The notes below the pieces were generated by a model. That model saw only the letters and a program-made list of their open reading frames with translations, did not search any database and had not been told where the DNA came from. A program made the translations under genes and the position numbers. Positions 1 to 5,141 of a stretch of DNA of 5,147 nucleotides are shown in pieces (position 1 is the stretch's first letter; each line of letters starts with the position of its first letter). This DNA is from Bacteroidales bacterium (lineage in GTDB: Bacteria > Bacteroidota > Bacteroidia > Bacteroidales > VadinHA17): the NCBI GenBank assembly GCA_003162595.1, contig PMNJ01000250.1, positions 1 to 5,147 on the forward strand. Reading direction: 5' to 3'.

Positions 1-516
1 TTTTGTCCCACAGTTTTTGATGAACTTAAGTTTGGACCATTGCAACTCAATTTACCACTTGAAACTGCAAATGAAAGAGCAGAACAGACCTTGTCATATC
101 TTGGAATCGGGTACCTGAGAGATCGGCCTGTTTATATGCTCTCAGGCGGTGAAAAGAAAAGAGTTGCGATAGCATCTGTTCTTACAATGAATCCTGATAT
201 TCTTCTTGTTGATGAACCCCTTTCAAGTCTCGATCCCAAAACACAAACTTTCTTCATCGAGCTTCTGCTTGAACTTAACCATGCAGGGAAGACTATCATT
301 TTTACCACACATCATCTTGATCTGATCGATCACCTGCAACCGAGAGTTGCAGTTCTTTCAGACGAGCATACTATTCATAAGACCGGTACAGCTTCGGAAA
401 TACTTGGCGATGAAGAGCTTCTAATAAGTGTCAACCTGATCCATGAACATATCCATAAGCATGGAAATGAAGAACACAGGCATTTTCACTCACATTACAG
501 ATTTCATAAACATTAA
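1..516 (+). CDS. cbiO: ECF-type cobalt/nickel transporter ATPase, C-terminal part (5' end outside window)
   Basis: This is the ATP-hydrolysing subunit of an energy-coupling-factor importer, which powers Co2+/Ni2+ uptake from the cytoplasmic face of the membrane with CbiM/CbiQ-type partners. The reading frame is open from base 1, so the Walker A motif and Q-loop glutamine lie upstream. The first residues (CPTVFDELKFGP) match the stretch just after the Q-loop in CbiO proteins. Counting from the window edge, 171 residues are visible: signature LSGGE at 47-51, Walker B ILLVDEP at 67-73, D-loop SSLDP just after, and the H-loop histidine in TTHH near 104. The last 24 residues (148-171) contain 10 histidines, a likely metal-binding tail that favours nickel or cobalt as cargo. 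The TTG at 40 is internal, not the start. The next gene begins 13 bases downstream, so co-transcription is likely. The family call is firm; the exact metal is inferred. Confidence 0.93.
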   Translation, partial: FCPTVFDELKFGPLQLNLPLETANERAEQTLSYLGIGYLRDRPVYMLSGGEKKRVAIASVLTMNPDILLVDEPLSSLDPKTQTFFIELLLELNHAGKTIIFTTHHLDLIDHLQPRVAVLSDEHTIHKTGTASEILGDEELLISVNLIHEHIHKHGNEEHRHFHSHYRFHKH

Positions 517-529
517 AGACTTTCCAGAC

Positions 530-2017
530 ATGAAATTAATAATACAGGCGCTGCGAAAAATACATATTCTATTTTCAATCCTGCTTTTTAGTCAAACCAT
601 TTGGGCGCAACCATTACCGGTTAAACTAAAACACACCATAATCATTGATACAGATTGTGCTATAGACGATATGCGTGCAATAAGTTTGTTGCTCAGTCGC
701 CCTGAAATAACTATAAAAGCAATATTATTGTCAGATGGTTCTTTGTCTCCCGGTGAAGGTGCTATAAAAATACACTCCTTATTAAAAGAATTTAATTTTG
801 ATAATATCCCGGTCGCATGCGGAGATCTTCTTAAAGGAGTCAATCCCCCCTGGCGCGAGTTTAACAGGCAAATAAGTTGGGGTAAAGAGTCAGCCAATCA
901 GGTAACAGATTTAAATGCGGTTGATTGTCTCATAGAAAAATTAAAAACCGCAGATGAAAAAGTAATACTGGTTTGCCTTGGGCCTCTTACAAATATTGCA
1001 CACATGATAATGAAAGATGCAAGTGTTGTATCCAAAATTGAACGAATAATCTGGTATAATGAATCAGTAAAGCCCTTACAGGGATTTAATTATGAATGTG
1101 ATAAGGTGAGTGCAGACTTAGTTTTAAAATCCAAAATAAGAATTGATGTCATTTCAAACCTGAGTAAGGAAAACATATTGTTTGATTCATCCATGTACGC
1201 TGTTTGCATTGAATCAAAAACCCTGTTTGCCACTGTCTTAAGAAATGTATTCAGTCAACCAGTAGTTATTGAAAAACTGCAGCAAAATCATTTTAAATTA
1301 TGTGACGACCTTGTGGCTTTATACCTTACAAATCCCGAATTATTCGACATAAATATTATTACAGAGCAATTGAATGTCAGGTACAATACTGATTATAATG
1401 TTCAGGGAGTCAGGGAAGCGATGACCGACATGATAAATGGCACTTATTTTTCTGAAAGAAACATAGTATTTAACAGATTTCCTATTCAGCATGAAATGTT
1501 TAACTACGATATCCGTCCGATTATAGATTCAGCAATTGCACGTTATGGATATGACGAATGGAAAGCTAACGTAATGACTGATGAGTTTCATGGGCACCTT
1601 GGAGTATTCTCAATAGTCGGCGCTAAAATGGGTATCAAAGCACGGGAAATATTTGGTGTTGGCGCTGACCTGCTTGAAGTAACTTCCTATGCAGGGACCA
1701 AACCACCATATAGTTGTTTGAATGATGGTATACAGGTAAGCACAGGTGCTACTTTAGGAATGGGTACAATTCATCTGGCTACACATAGAAAAACCCAACC
1801 ATCGGCTATCTTTACTTACAAAGATCGTTCAATCAGAATCAGTCTCAAAAAGGAATATCTTGAACAGATAGATGCAGATATAAAAGAAGGGATTATTAAA
1901 TTTGGATTAATGGACGATGGTTATTGGAAACTTATCCGCCATAATGCCTTAAAATACTGGCTCGAATGGGACAGAAATAAAATTTTTGATATTGAAGAAG
2001 TTAGTCACAAAAATTAG
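530..2017 (+). CDS. Exported nucleoside hydrolase / FmdE-domain fusion protein
   Basis: The 495-residue product has a signal peptide (about 1-26: basic start, hydrophobic core, likely cleavage after IWA). Residues about 36-310 resemble inosine/uridine-preferring nucleoside hydrolases, Ca2+ enzymes that split the N-glycosidic bond of ribonucleosides. Visible motifs are DTDCAIDD at 40-47 (metal and catalytic aspartates), CLGPLTNIA at 149-157 and GFN at 185-187. CDD at 258-260 sits where family members usually have HD. Residues about 345-490 resemble the FmdE domain: EFHGHLG at 352-358 and CLNDGIQVSTGATLG at 396-410. I see no C-terminal zinc ribbon (no CxxC pair). I chose the ATG at 530 because it places the signal peptide at the N-terminus; an in-frame ATG at 443 overlaps cbiO and adds a hydrophilic stretch. 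The 13-base gap to cbiO suggests an operon and a periplasmic role tied to metal or nucleoside-derived ligands. Both domain calls are by motif; the joint function is unknown. Confidence 0.85.
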   Translation: MKLIIQALRKIHILFSILLFSQTIWAQPLPVKLKHTIIIDTDCAIDDMRAISLLLSRPEITIKAILLSDGSLSPGEGAIKIHSLLKEFNFDNIPVACGDLLKGVNPPWREFNRQISWGKESANQVTDLNAVDCLIEKLKTADEKVILVCLGPLTNIAHMIMKDASVVSKIERIIWYNESVKPLQGFNYECDKVSADLVLKSKIRIDVISNLSKENILFDSSMYAVCIESKTLFATVLRNVFSQPVVIEKLQQNHFKLCDDLVALYLTNPELFDINIITEQLNVRYNTDYNVQGVREAMTDMINGTYFSERNIVFNRFPIQHEMFNYDIRPIIDSAIARYGYDEWKANVMTDEFHGHLGVFSIVGAKMGIKAREIFGVGADLLEVTSYAGTKPPYSCLNDGIQVSTGATLGMGTIHLATHRKTQPSAIFTYKDRSIRISLKKEYLEQIDADIKEGIIKFGLMDDGYWKLIRHNALKYWLEWDRNKIFDIEEVSHKN

Positions 2018-2026
2018 TCCTCATTA
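2012..2026 (+). repeat. Imperfect direct repeat, copy 1 (left of first DUF6702 gene)
   Basis: AATTAGTCCTCATTA spans the TAG stop codon of the fusion gene. It recurs with two 2-base insertions at 2541-2559, just at the end of the next gene. The two copies bracket the first DUF6702 gene. This may be a trace of the duplication or insertion that placed that gene here, or chance in AT-rich DNA. Confidence 0.35.
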
Positions 2027-2063
2027 AAAATAATTGTACTGTTCTGACCAAAGCCAGAGAAGA

Positions 2064-2546
2064 ATGTTAAAAATCTTAATTCTACCTGTTTTATTGATTT
2101 TCCATCCAGTCCATGTAACCCTGACGACCATTGAACAGGGCCAGAGGACTGATACTATGAAAGTTTTTTTCAGAATGTATTATGATGATTTTTTATTGGA
2201 TTATAAATTGTTTGACCCGGCCCGTAATCTTGAGAAATTAATTTTAACCCAGTCCTTTCCTGCTGATCTGGCAAACAAATATTTCAATGATAAAATCCAT
2301 ATCTATGTAAATAACAAATTACTGACCGGGAATGTATTGACTGTTACCATTCTGGATAATGAAATTTTCCTGAATCTGCTATACCAGTCAGATAAAGATC
2401 CAAAGAAGATCAAGATCCGGAACCAGGTGTTGACTGGGTTATATGTCGATCAGACAAATATGGTCTTTATCAATATAAACAAAAATGAGGAAGCAATGAG
2501 ACTTACGCCTGAGCACGATAAGGAATCCTGGTCATTTTATAATTAA
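2064..2546 (+). CDS. DUF6702-type small exported protein, copy A
   Basis: The 160-residue product has a short hydrophobic N-terminus (3-13) followed at once by HPVHVTLTTIE (14-24), which resembles the start of DUF6702 proteins (HPFxVSxTEI pattern). The family's other marks are RMYYDDF at 37-43, the YVNNKLLTG strand around 81-89 and VDQTN at 128-132. The function of the family is not established; it is a beta-rich, extracytoplasmic protein found in Bacteroidota. I chose the ATG at 2064, since its paralog's start aligns there exactly. An upstream TTG at 2034 would add 10 residues including an RR pair and cannot be excluded. The 46-base gap to the fusion gene shows no clear promoter or terminator, so it probably ends the cbiO operon. 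Its last 15 bases overlap the convergent second copy. The signal peptide is unusually short, with a poor cleavage site (F before H14), so it could stay membrane-anchored. Confidence 0.8.
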   Translation: MLKILILPVLLIFHPVHVTLTTIEQGQRTDTMKVFFRMYYDDFLLDYKLFDPARNLEKLILTQSFPADLANKYFNDKIHIYVNNKLLTGNVLTVTILDNEIFLNLLYQSDKDPKKIKIRNQVLTGLYVDQTNMVFININKNEEAMRLTPEHDKESWSFYN

Positions 2547-3011
2547 AGTCTCCTCATTATGCGCTGGAGTTAGTTTGATCCCTTCCTCAGAATTGTTTAT
2601 CCTTATTATCATTAAATTTGTCTGGTCACTATACCACCCTGTAAGAATCAGATTCCTGACAGTTATACTCTTCGGTTTCTTCCCTGACCTATAAATCAGA
2701 TTTAGATTAATTTCATTATCAGTGATATTAGCTCTTAATAACTTCCCGATAAGTAGTTTATTATTTATATAAATGAAGACTTTTGAATTAAAGTATTGGT
2801 TGATCAGGTCAGAAGGAAAGGGCTGCTTATTGAATAATCTGATCAAATTTCTGTCGTCGTCAATTGTCTGCAAATCTTTCAGAAAATCATCGAATTCCAT
2901 CCTGCAAAATACCTTTAATGAATCGGTACCTTGAACATAGTCGATGCTGGTCATAGTTACATGACCCGGGTGCATAATAAGCAATAATGATATAGCTAAG
3001 GCTTTTAACAA
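2532..3011 (-). CDS. DUF6702-type small exported protein, copy B
   Basis: The 159-residue product aligns without gaps to the neighbouring copy A, with about half the residues identical by hand count. It has the same plan: hydrophobic N-terminus, HPGHVTMTSID at 14-24, RMEFDDF at 37-43, YINNKLLIG around 81-89 and SDQTN at 128-132. The role of the family is unknown. The start must be the TTG at 3011. It aligns with the ATG of copy A, an in-frame TGA lies three codons upstream, and the next ATG would fall inside the hydrophobic segment. The bases before the two starts are also alike (GCCAGA then GAAGAA-type sequence), so homology extends into the leader. The gene ends inside the 3' end of copy A, leaving no room for a terminator. 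It lies 210 bases downstream of ppk2 on the same strand and seems to have its own -7 element. Confidence 0.8.
   Translation of the reverse strand: MLKALAISLLLIMHPGHVTMTSIDYVQGTDSLKVFCRMEFDDFLKDLQTIDDDRNLIRLFNKQPFPSDLINQYFNSKVFIYINNKLLIGKLLRANITDNEINLNLIYRSGKKPKSITVRNLILTGWYSDQTNLMIIRINNSEEGIKLTPAHNEETLIIK
2541..2559 (+). repeat. Imperfect direct repeat, copy 2 (right end of copy A)
   Basis: AATTAAAGTCTCCTCATTA matches the sequence at 2012-2026 apart from two 2-base insertions. It contains the TAA stop of copy A and codes, on the other strand, for residues near the C-terminus of copy B. Its identity may therefore be partly constrained by two reading frames. Confidence 0.35.
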
Positions 3012-3082
3012 TTTTCTTCAGTTCTGGCAATTAATTCTATGGACATGCATTTATTTCTTTATGCAAGATATAAGTAACCATC

Positions 3083-3090
3083 CAAAGTTA
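3083..3090 (-). promoter_or_regulatory. Candidate Bacteroidota -7 element for DUF6702 copy B
   Basis: Read on the minus strand this is TAACTTTG, a full match to TAnnTTTG. It lies 71 bases upstream of the TTG start at 3011, giving a leader of roughly 65 bases. The expected -33 TTTG about 19 bases further upstream is not seen, so the call rests on the -7 match alone. The rest of the 3012-3221 gap shows no clear terminator for ppk2. Confidence 0.4.
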
Positions 3091-3221
3091 ATTTTATTTT
3101 AAAAGATCGATTGTATACCAGATTAATAATTTGATACTGGGAAAATGGTCCATCAACCTACCAACTTACCTGCCAATTATAAACAAATATTCTCTCCCGT
3201 CAGGTCTGCTCATTTTCGTAA

Positions 3222-3974
3222 TCAATGTAGCTTTTCTTTAACATTTTCAGGTGTGGCAGGATAAACCAATCCTGAATCGTCTGATAAATTTTCTTTATCC
3301 TTATTTTGGTAGTCCAACTGCCTTAAAAGATGAGATATAAGAGCAATATGAGTCGCTTTTTTCTTATCTGAATTCACAACAAACCATGGAGAATGTCTGA
3401 AATTGGTTCTTAGGAGCATTTCATTCCGGGCTTCTGAATAATCTTTCCAGCATTTTTGAGCATCCTGATCAATAGGGCTTATTTTCCACTGCTTCAGAGG
3501 ATCTGTCTTTCTGTCTTTAAGCCTTCTTCCCTGTTCTTTTTTACTGATATCGAGATAATATTTCAGAATGATGAAGCCTGCATCCACAAGCATCTTCTCA
3601 AATAATTCCACTTCTTTAAAAAATGATTCGTATTCCTGCTCACTACAGAAGCCCATCACTTTTTCCACTCCGGCACGATTATACCAGCTGCGATTAAAGA
3701 GTGCAAATTCTCCTGAAACCGGTAACTGGGCAGAGTAACGCTGAAAATACCATTCACTTTCCTGCCTGTCCGAAGGTTTACCCAAAGCCACAACCCTTGT
3801 TTCGCGCGGACTGAGATGTTCGATAATCCTTTTTATAGTTCCGTCTTTACCGGCGGCATCTCTTCCTTCCAGTATTACGAGCAATTTCAGGTTAGCAGAT
3901 ATAATCTCTTTTTGCAGCTTAACTAACTCTATGTAAAGCTTGTGCAAATTTTCATTTTTCTTCTCCTTTACCAT
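3222..3974 (-). CDS. ppk2: Polyphosphate kinase 2 (class I type)
   Basis: PPK2 enzymes move the terminal phosphate between inorganic polyphosphate and nucleotides in the cytoplasm; class I members mainly make ATP or GTP from the diphosphates. The 250-residue product covers the single-domain family length. Walker A is GRDAAGKDG at 37-45, followed by TIKRIIEHLSPR and by WYFQRY at 75-80. The Walker B region reads ALFNRSWYNRAGVE at 91-104, and the lid arginine/lysine cluster GRRLKDRKTDPLKQWK at 149-164. Asn94 sits where many relatives have Asp (FDRSWYNR). The acidic, lysine-rich tail after about 222 is variable in the family. I chose the ATG at 3974, which starts just before the conserved first helix. 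A TTG at 4025 would add 17 residues of no family character and lies on top of a possible -7 element. It probably follows usp in a transcription unit or has its own weak promoter in the 167-base gap. Confidence 0.92.
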   Translation of the reverse strand: MVKEKKNENLHKLYIELVKLQKEIISANLKLLVILEGRDAAGKDGTIKRIIEHLSPRETRVVALGKPSDRQESEWYFQRYSAQLPVSGEFALFNRSWYNRAGVEKVMGFCSEQEYESFFKEVELFEKMLVDAGFIILKYYLDISKKEQGRRLKDRKTDPLKQWKISPIDQDAQKCWKDYSEARNEMLLRTNFRHSPWFVVNSDKKKATHIALISHLLRQLDYQNKDKENLSDDSGLVYPATPENVKEKLH

Positions 3975-4022
3975 GATATTTGCTTTATAACATTTATTTT
4001 TCTTAATTTCTGTTCCCTCGAC

Positions 4023-4030
4023 CAAAGATT
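4023..4030 (-). promoter_or_regulatory. Weak candidate -7 element for ppk2
   Basis: On the minus strand this reads AATCTTTG, five of the six fixed positions of TAnnTTTG, 48 bases upstream of the ATG at 3974. No TTTG is seen at the expected -33 distance. If real, transcription would begin near 4016 and rule out the TTG at 4025 as the ppk2 start. The alternative is read-through from usp. Confidence 0.25.
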
Positions 4031-4141
4031 CATCTCAATAATTCTCCATTTCGACTTTGTATTTGGTATATAGGCAGCCCGGCTACAACTTTAACGATGA
4101 TACAGAGCCTGATATGTTGTCGGCCAATACCAGAATATGAC

Positions 4142-4612
4142 TTATTTTTGTTTTTTAGTCGGAACAATGAAAAGCGGAATAGAAGTGTTATGCAAAACCT
4201 TTTCGGTAACACTTCCCATTACAATATTTTCAAGCCATTTCCGGCTATGCGATCCAACAACAATAATATCTGCATGCAATTCTTTTGCAGTCTCTAAAAT
4301 TGAATCAGCAAAATCACCCTCTTTTACAATAGTTTGAATAGTTTTATCTCCAAGGTGTTGTTTCGATTTTTCAAGATATTGAAGAGATGCATTTTTCAAC
4401 CCATCAACACTTTCTAATTGAACGGGACCCATATCCATGTAGCCATTAAACCCCATTATCGGTGAGTAACCGGCTGTGGAATATATCACAGGATCCGTTA
4501 TTACATGCAGCAATATTACTTCGGCTTTCATGGATTTTGCCATTGAAAAACCGACCTCTGCCACTTTTTGTGCAGTTGGATTATAATCCAGCGCAATCAA
4601 TACTTTTTTCAT
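4142..4612 (-). CDS. Universal stress protein, UspA family
   Basis: This is a 156-residue, single-domain universal stress protein, a cytoplasmic alpha/beta fold that often binds ATP and accumulates under starvation or stress; the precise role differs between members. Visible are the first strand MKKVLIALDYN (1-11, with Asp9), strand EVILLHVI (31-38), strand TIQTIVKEGD (91-100) and ADIIVVGSHS (114-123). The ATP-loop segment then runs to MGSVTEKVL (132-140) and ends in SIPLFIVP (144-151). The usual G-2x-G-9x-G-S/T motif is present as G120-2x-S123-9x-G133-S134, with the middle glycine replaced by serine, so nucleotide binding is probable but not certain. The ATG at 4612 gives the family start exactly. 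It is upstream of ppk2 on the same strand (167 bases), a pairing that makes sense for an energy-starvation response. It has a promoter candidate about 200 bases upstream. Confidence 0.92.
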   Translation of the reverse strand: MKKVLIALDYNPTAQKVAEVGFSMAKSMKAEVILLHVITDPVIYSTAGYSPIMGFNGYMDMGPVQLESVDGLKNASLQYLEKSKQHLGDKTIQTIVKEGDFADSILETAKELHADIIVVGSHSRKWLENIVMGSVTEKVLHNTSIPLFIVPTKKQK

Positions 4613-4658
4613 TTTATTTGTTTTTTAGTGTGTTATTACTTCTTATGGCTGCAGTCTT

Positions 4659-4712
4659 TCTGATTATTCTAAACTGTATTGTTTCACTGAATGTTCAAAA
4701 CATGGAATCAGA
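4659..4712 (-). repeat. Nested inverted repeat in the likely usp leader
   Basis: TCTGATT (4659-4665) pairs with AATCAGA (4706-4712) and encloses a second small dyad, ATGTT (4691-4695) with AACAT (4699-4703). If usp transcription starts near 4803, this would fold in its 5' leader about 50-100 bases before the start codon. The stems are short and AT-rich, so the structure may be fortuitous. Confidence 0.25.
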
Positions 4713-4809
4713 CATTAATGCTCCCATACTCCAGAATTATGCTTAATACGCAAATTATAATCAGAAAATGACAAAACAGAAATAAATGCCATGTTTATAT
4801 TTTGGTGAG

Positions 4810-4840
4810 CAAATTTAGCCAACAGGAAACTAAAAGCACA
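4810..4840 (-). promoter_or_regulatory. Candidate Bacteroidota promoter for usp
   Basis: On the minus strand, TAAATTTG (4810-4817) matches the -7 consensus TAnnTTTG fully. Exactly 19 bases upstream is TGTG (4837-4840), three of four positions of the -33 TTTG. Element identity and spacing both fit the primary sigma factor of Bacteroidota. The predicted leader of usp would be about 190 bases. Confidence 0.5.
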
Positions 4841-4942
4841 TCTCTCCTGCCATATTTAACCTGCTGTACAACCTTTATCTGAAACTTTTACAAAATTTAA
4901 AATAATGATTTTCAAGAAAATAAAATTAGGCATCAGACCCTT

Positions 4943-4989
4943 AAATGTGTTATATAACTTTAAGAAAAAGTTACATCATTTACACATTT
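4943..4989. repeat. Nested inverted repeat (8-base outer and 7-base inner stems)
   Basis: AAATGTGT (4943-4950) is the exact reverse complement of ACACATTT (4982-4989). Within it, TAACTTT (4955-4961) pairs with AAAGTTA (4967-4973) across a 5-base loop. Together they give one long interrupted hairpin with an internal loop of 4 and 8 bases. It is AT-rich and lacks the GC stem and T-run of a classic terminator. Confidence 0.5.
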
Positions 4990-5027
4990 TCAGGCTAAGT
5001 CTGGCAAAATAAAAGACCTCCAACAGC

Positions 5028-5043
5028 ATGGCAAGCTTGCCAT
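5028..5043. repeat. Perfect 16-base palindrome
   Basis: ATGGCAAGCTTGCCAT is its own reverse complement, centred between 5035 and 5036. With no spacer it suits a dimeric DNA-binding protein better than an RNA hairpin, although six base pairs around an AGCT loop are possible. Confidence 0.7.
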
Positions 5044-5044
5044 A

Positions 5045-5057
5045 ATTTCCCGGAAAT
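5045..5057. repeat. 13-base dyad next to the palindrome
   Basis: ATTTCC (5045-5050) and GGAAAT (5052-5057) are exact reverse complements around one central C. The dyad begins two bases after the 16-base palindrome, so both centres lie on a 50-base stretch and could bind the same or two regulators. Confidence 0.6.
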
Positions 5058-5133
5058 AGTGGTCTGTGCATACAGATGTGAATCATGTAAACTTTTTAGT
5101 TTGTTATACAACACTTTAAATAAATTAAAGGTC

Positions 5134-5141
5134 CATCTTTG
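5134..5141 (+). promoter_or_regulatory. Right-facing -7-like element at window edge
   Basis: CATCTTTG matches TAnnTTTG at five of six fixed positions and is followed by CA, as often in Bacteroidota promoters (ATCTTTGCA). The -33 TTTG is not at 19 bases; a TTTG at 5100-5103 is too far away. It suggests a rightward gene starting just beyond the window. Confidence 0.4.

Larger units (their letters stand above)
5014..5065. other. Dyad cluster foldable as a three-way junction
   Basis: AGACC (5014-5018) and GGTCT (5061-5065) are complementary and enclose two adjacent dyads, at 5028-5043 and 5045-5057. As single-stranded DNA or RNA, the segment could fold into a short closing stem with two hairpins. 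It sits 69-120 bases upstream of the right-facing -7-like element, so it could also be a double operator. No function can be read from sequence alone. Confidence 0.4.

Noticed and set aside
443..529. Extended N-terminus of the fusion gene starting at an ATG inside cbiO
   Set aside because: It would put 29 hydrophilic residues before a clear signal peptide and overlap cbiO by 74 bases. The ATG at 530 fits export and operon spacing better.
592..897. 101-codon open frame on the minus strand
   Set aside because: It lies wholly within the nucleoside hydrolase coding region, in antisense, with no recognisable domain.
3046..3065. TGCAT/ATGCA inverted repeat in the leader of DUF6702 copy B
   Set aside because: It is only a five-base stem around a ten-base loop, expected by chance.
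3968..4033. 21-codon leader frame (ATG at 4033, minus strand) whose stop overlaps the ppk2 ATG
   Set aside because: The ATGGTAA overlap is suggestive of translational coupling, but the peptide has no attenuator features and frames of this length are expected by chance.
4076..4084. AGCC-C-GGCT as a terminator after usp
   Set aside because: A one-base loop cannot form a hairpin, and there is no T-run downstream on the minus strand.
4097..4337. Two overlapping 66-codon plus-strand frames and a 60-codon minus-strand frame at 4030-4212
   Set aside because: All are low-complexity frames over the end of usp and the usp-ppk2 gap, without domain features.
4462..4746. 94-codon plus-strand frame running out of usp
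   Set aside because: Its first half is antisense to usp and the rest lies in the usp leader. The hydrophobic stretch comes from T-rich DNA, with no family resemblance.
4905..5012. 35-codon plus-strand frame, lysine-rich
   Set aside because: It covers the nested inverted repeat, has no ribosome-binding signal or family similarity, and is within chance length for AT-rich DNA.
5046..5056. TTTCCCGGAAA resembling a eukaryotic STAT site
   Set aside because: The genes around it are bacterial. The resemblance only reflects a short dyad.
4976..5086. 36-codon minus-strand frame across the dyad cluster
   Set aside because: It is short, has no supporting signals, and the dyads better explain the sequence constraint.
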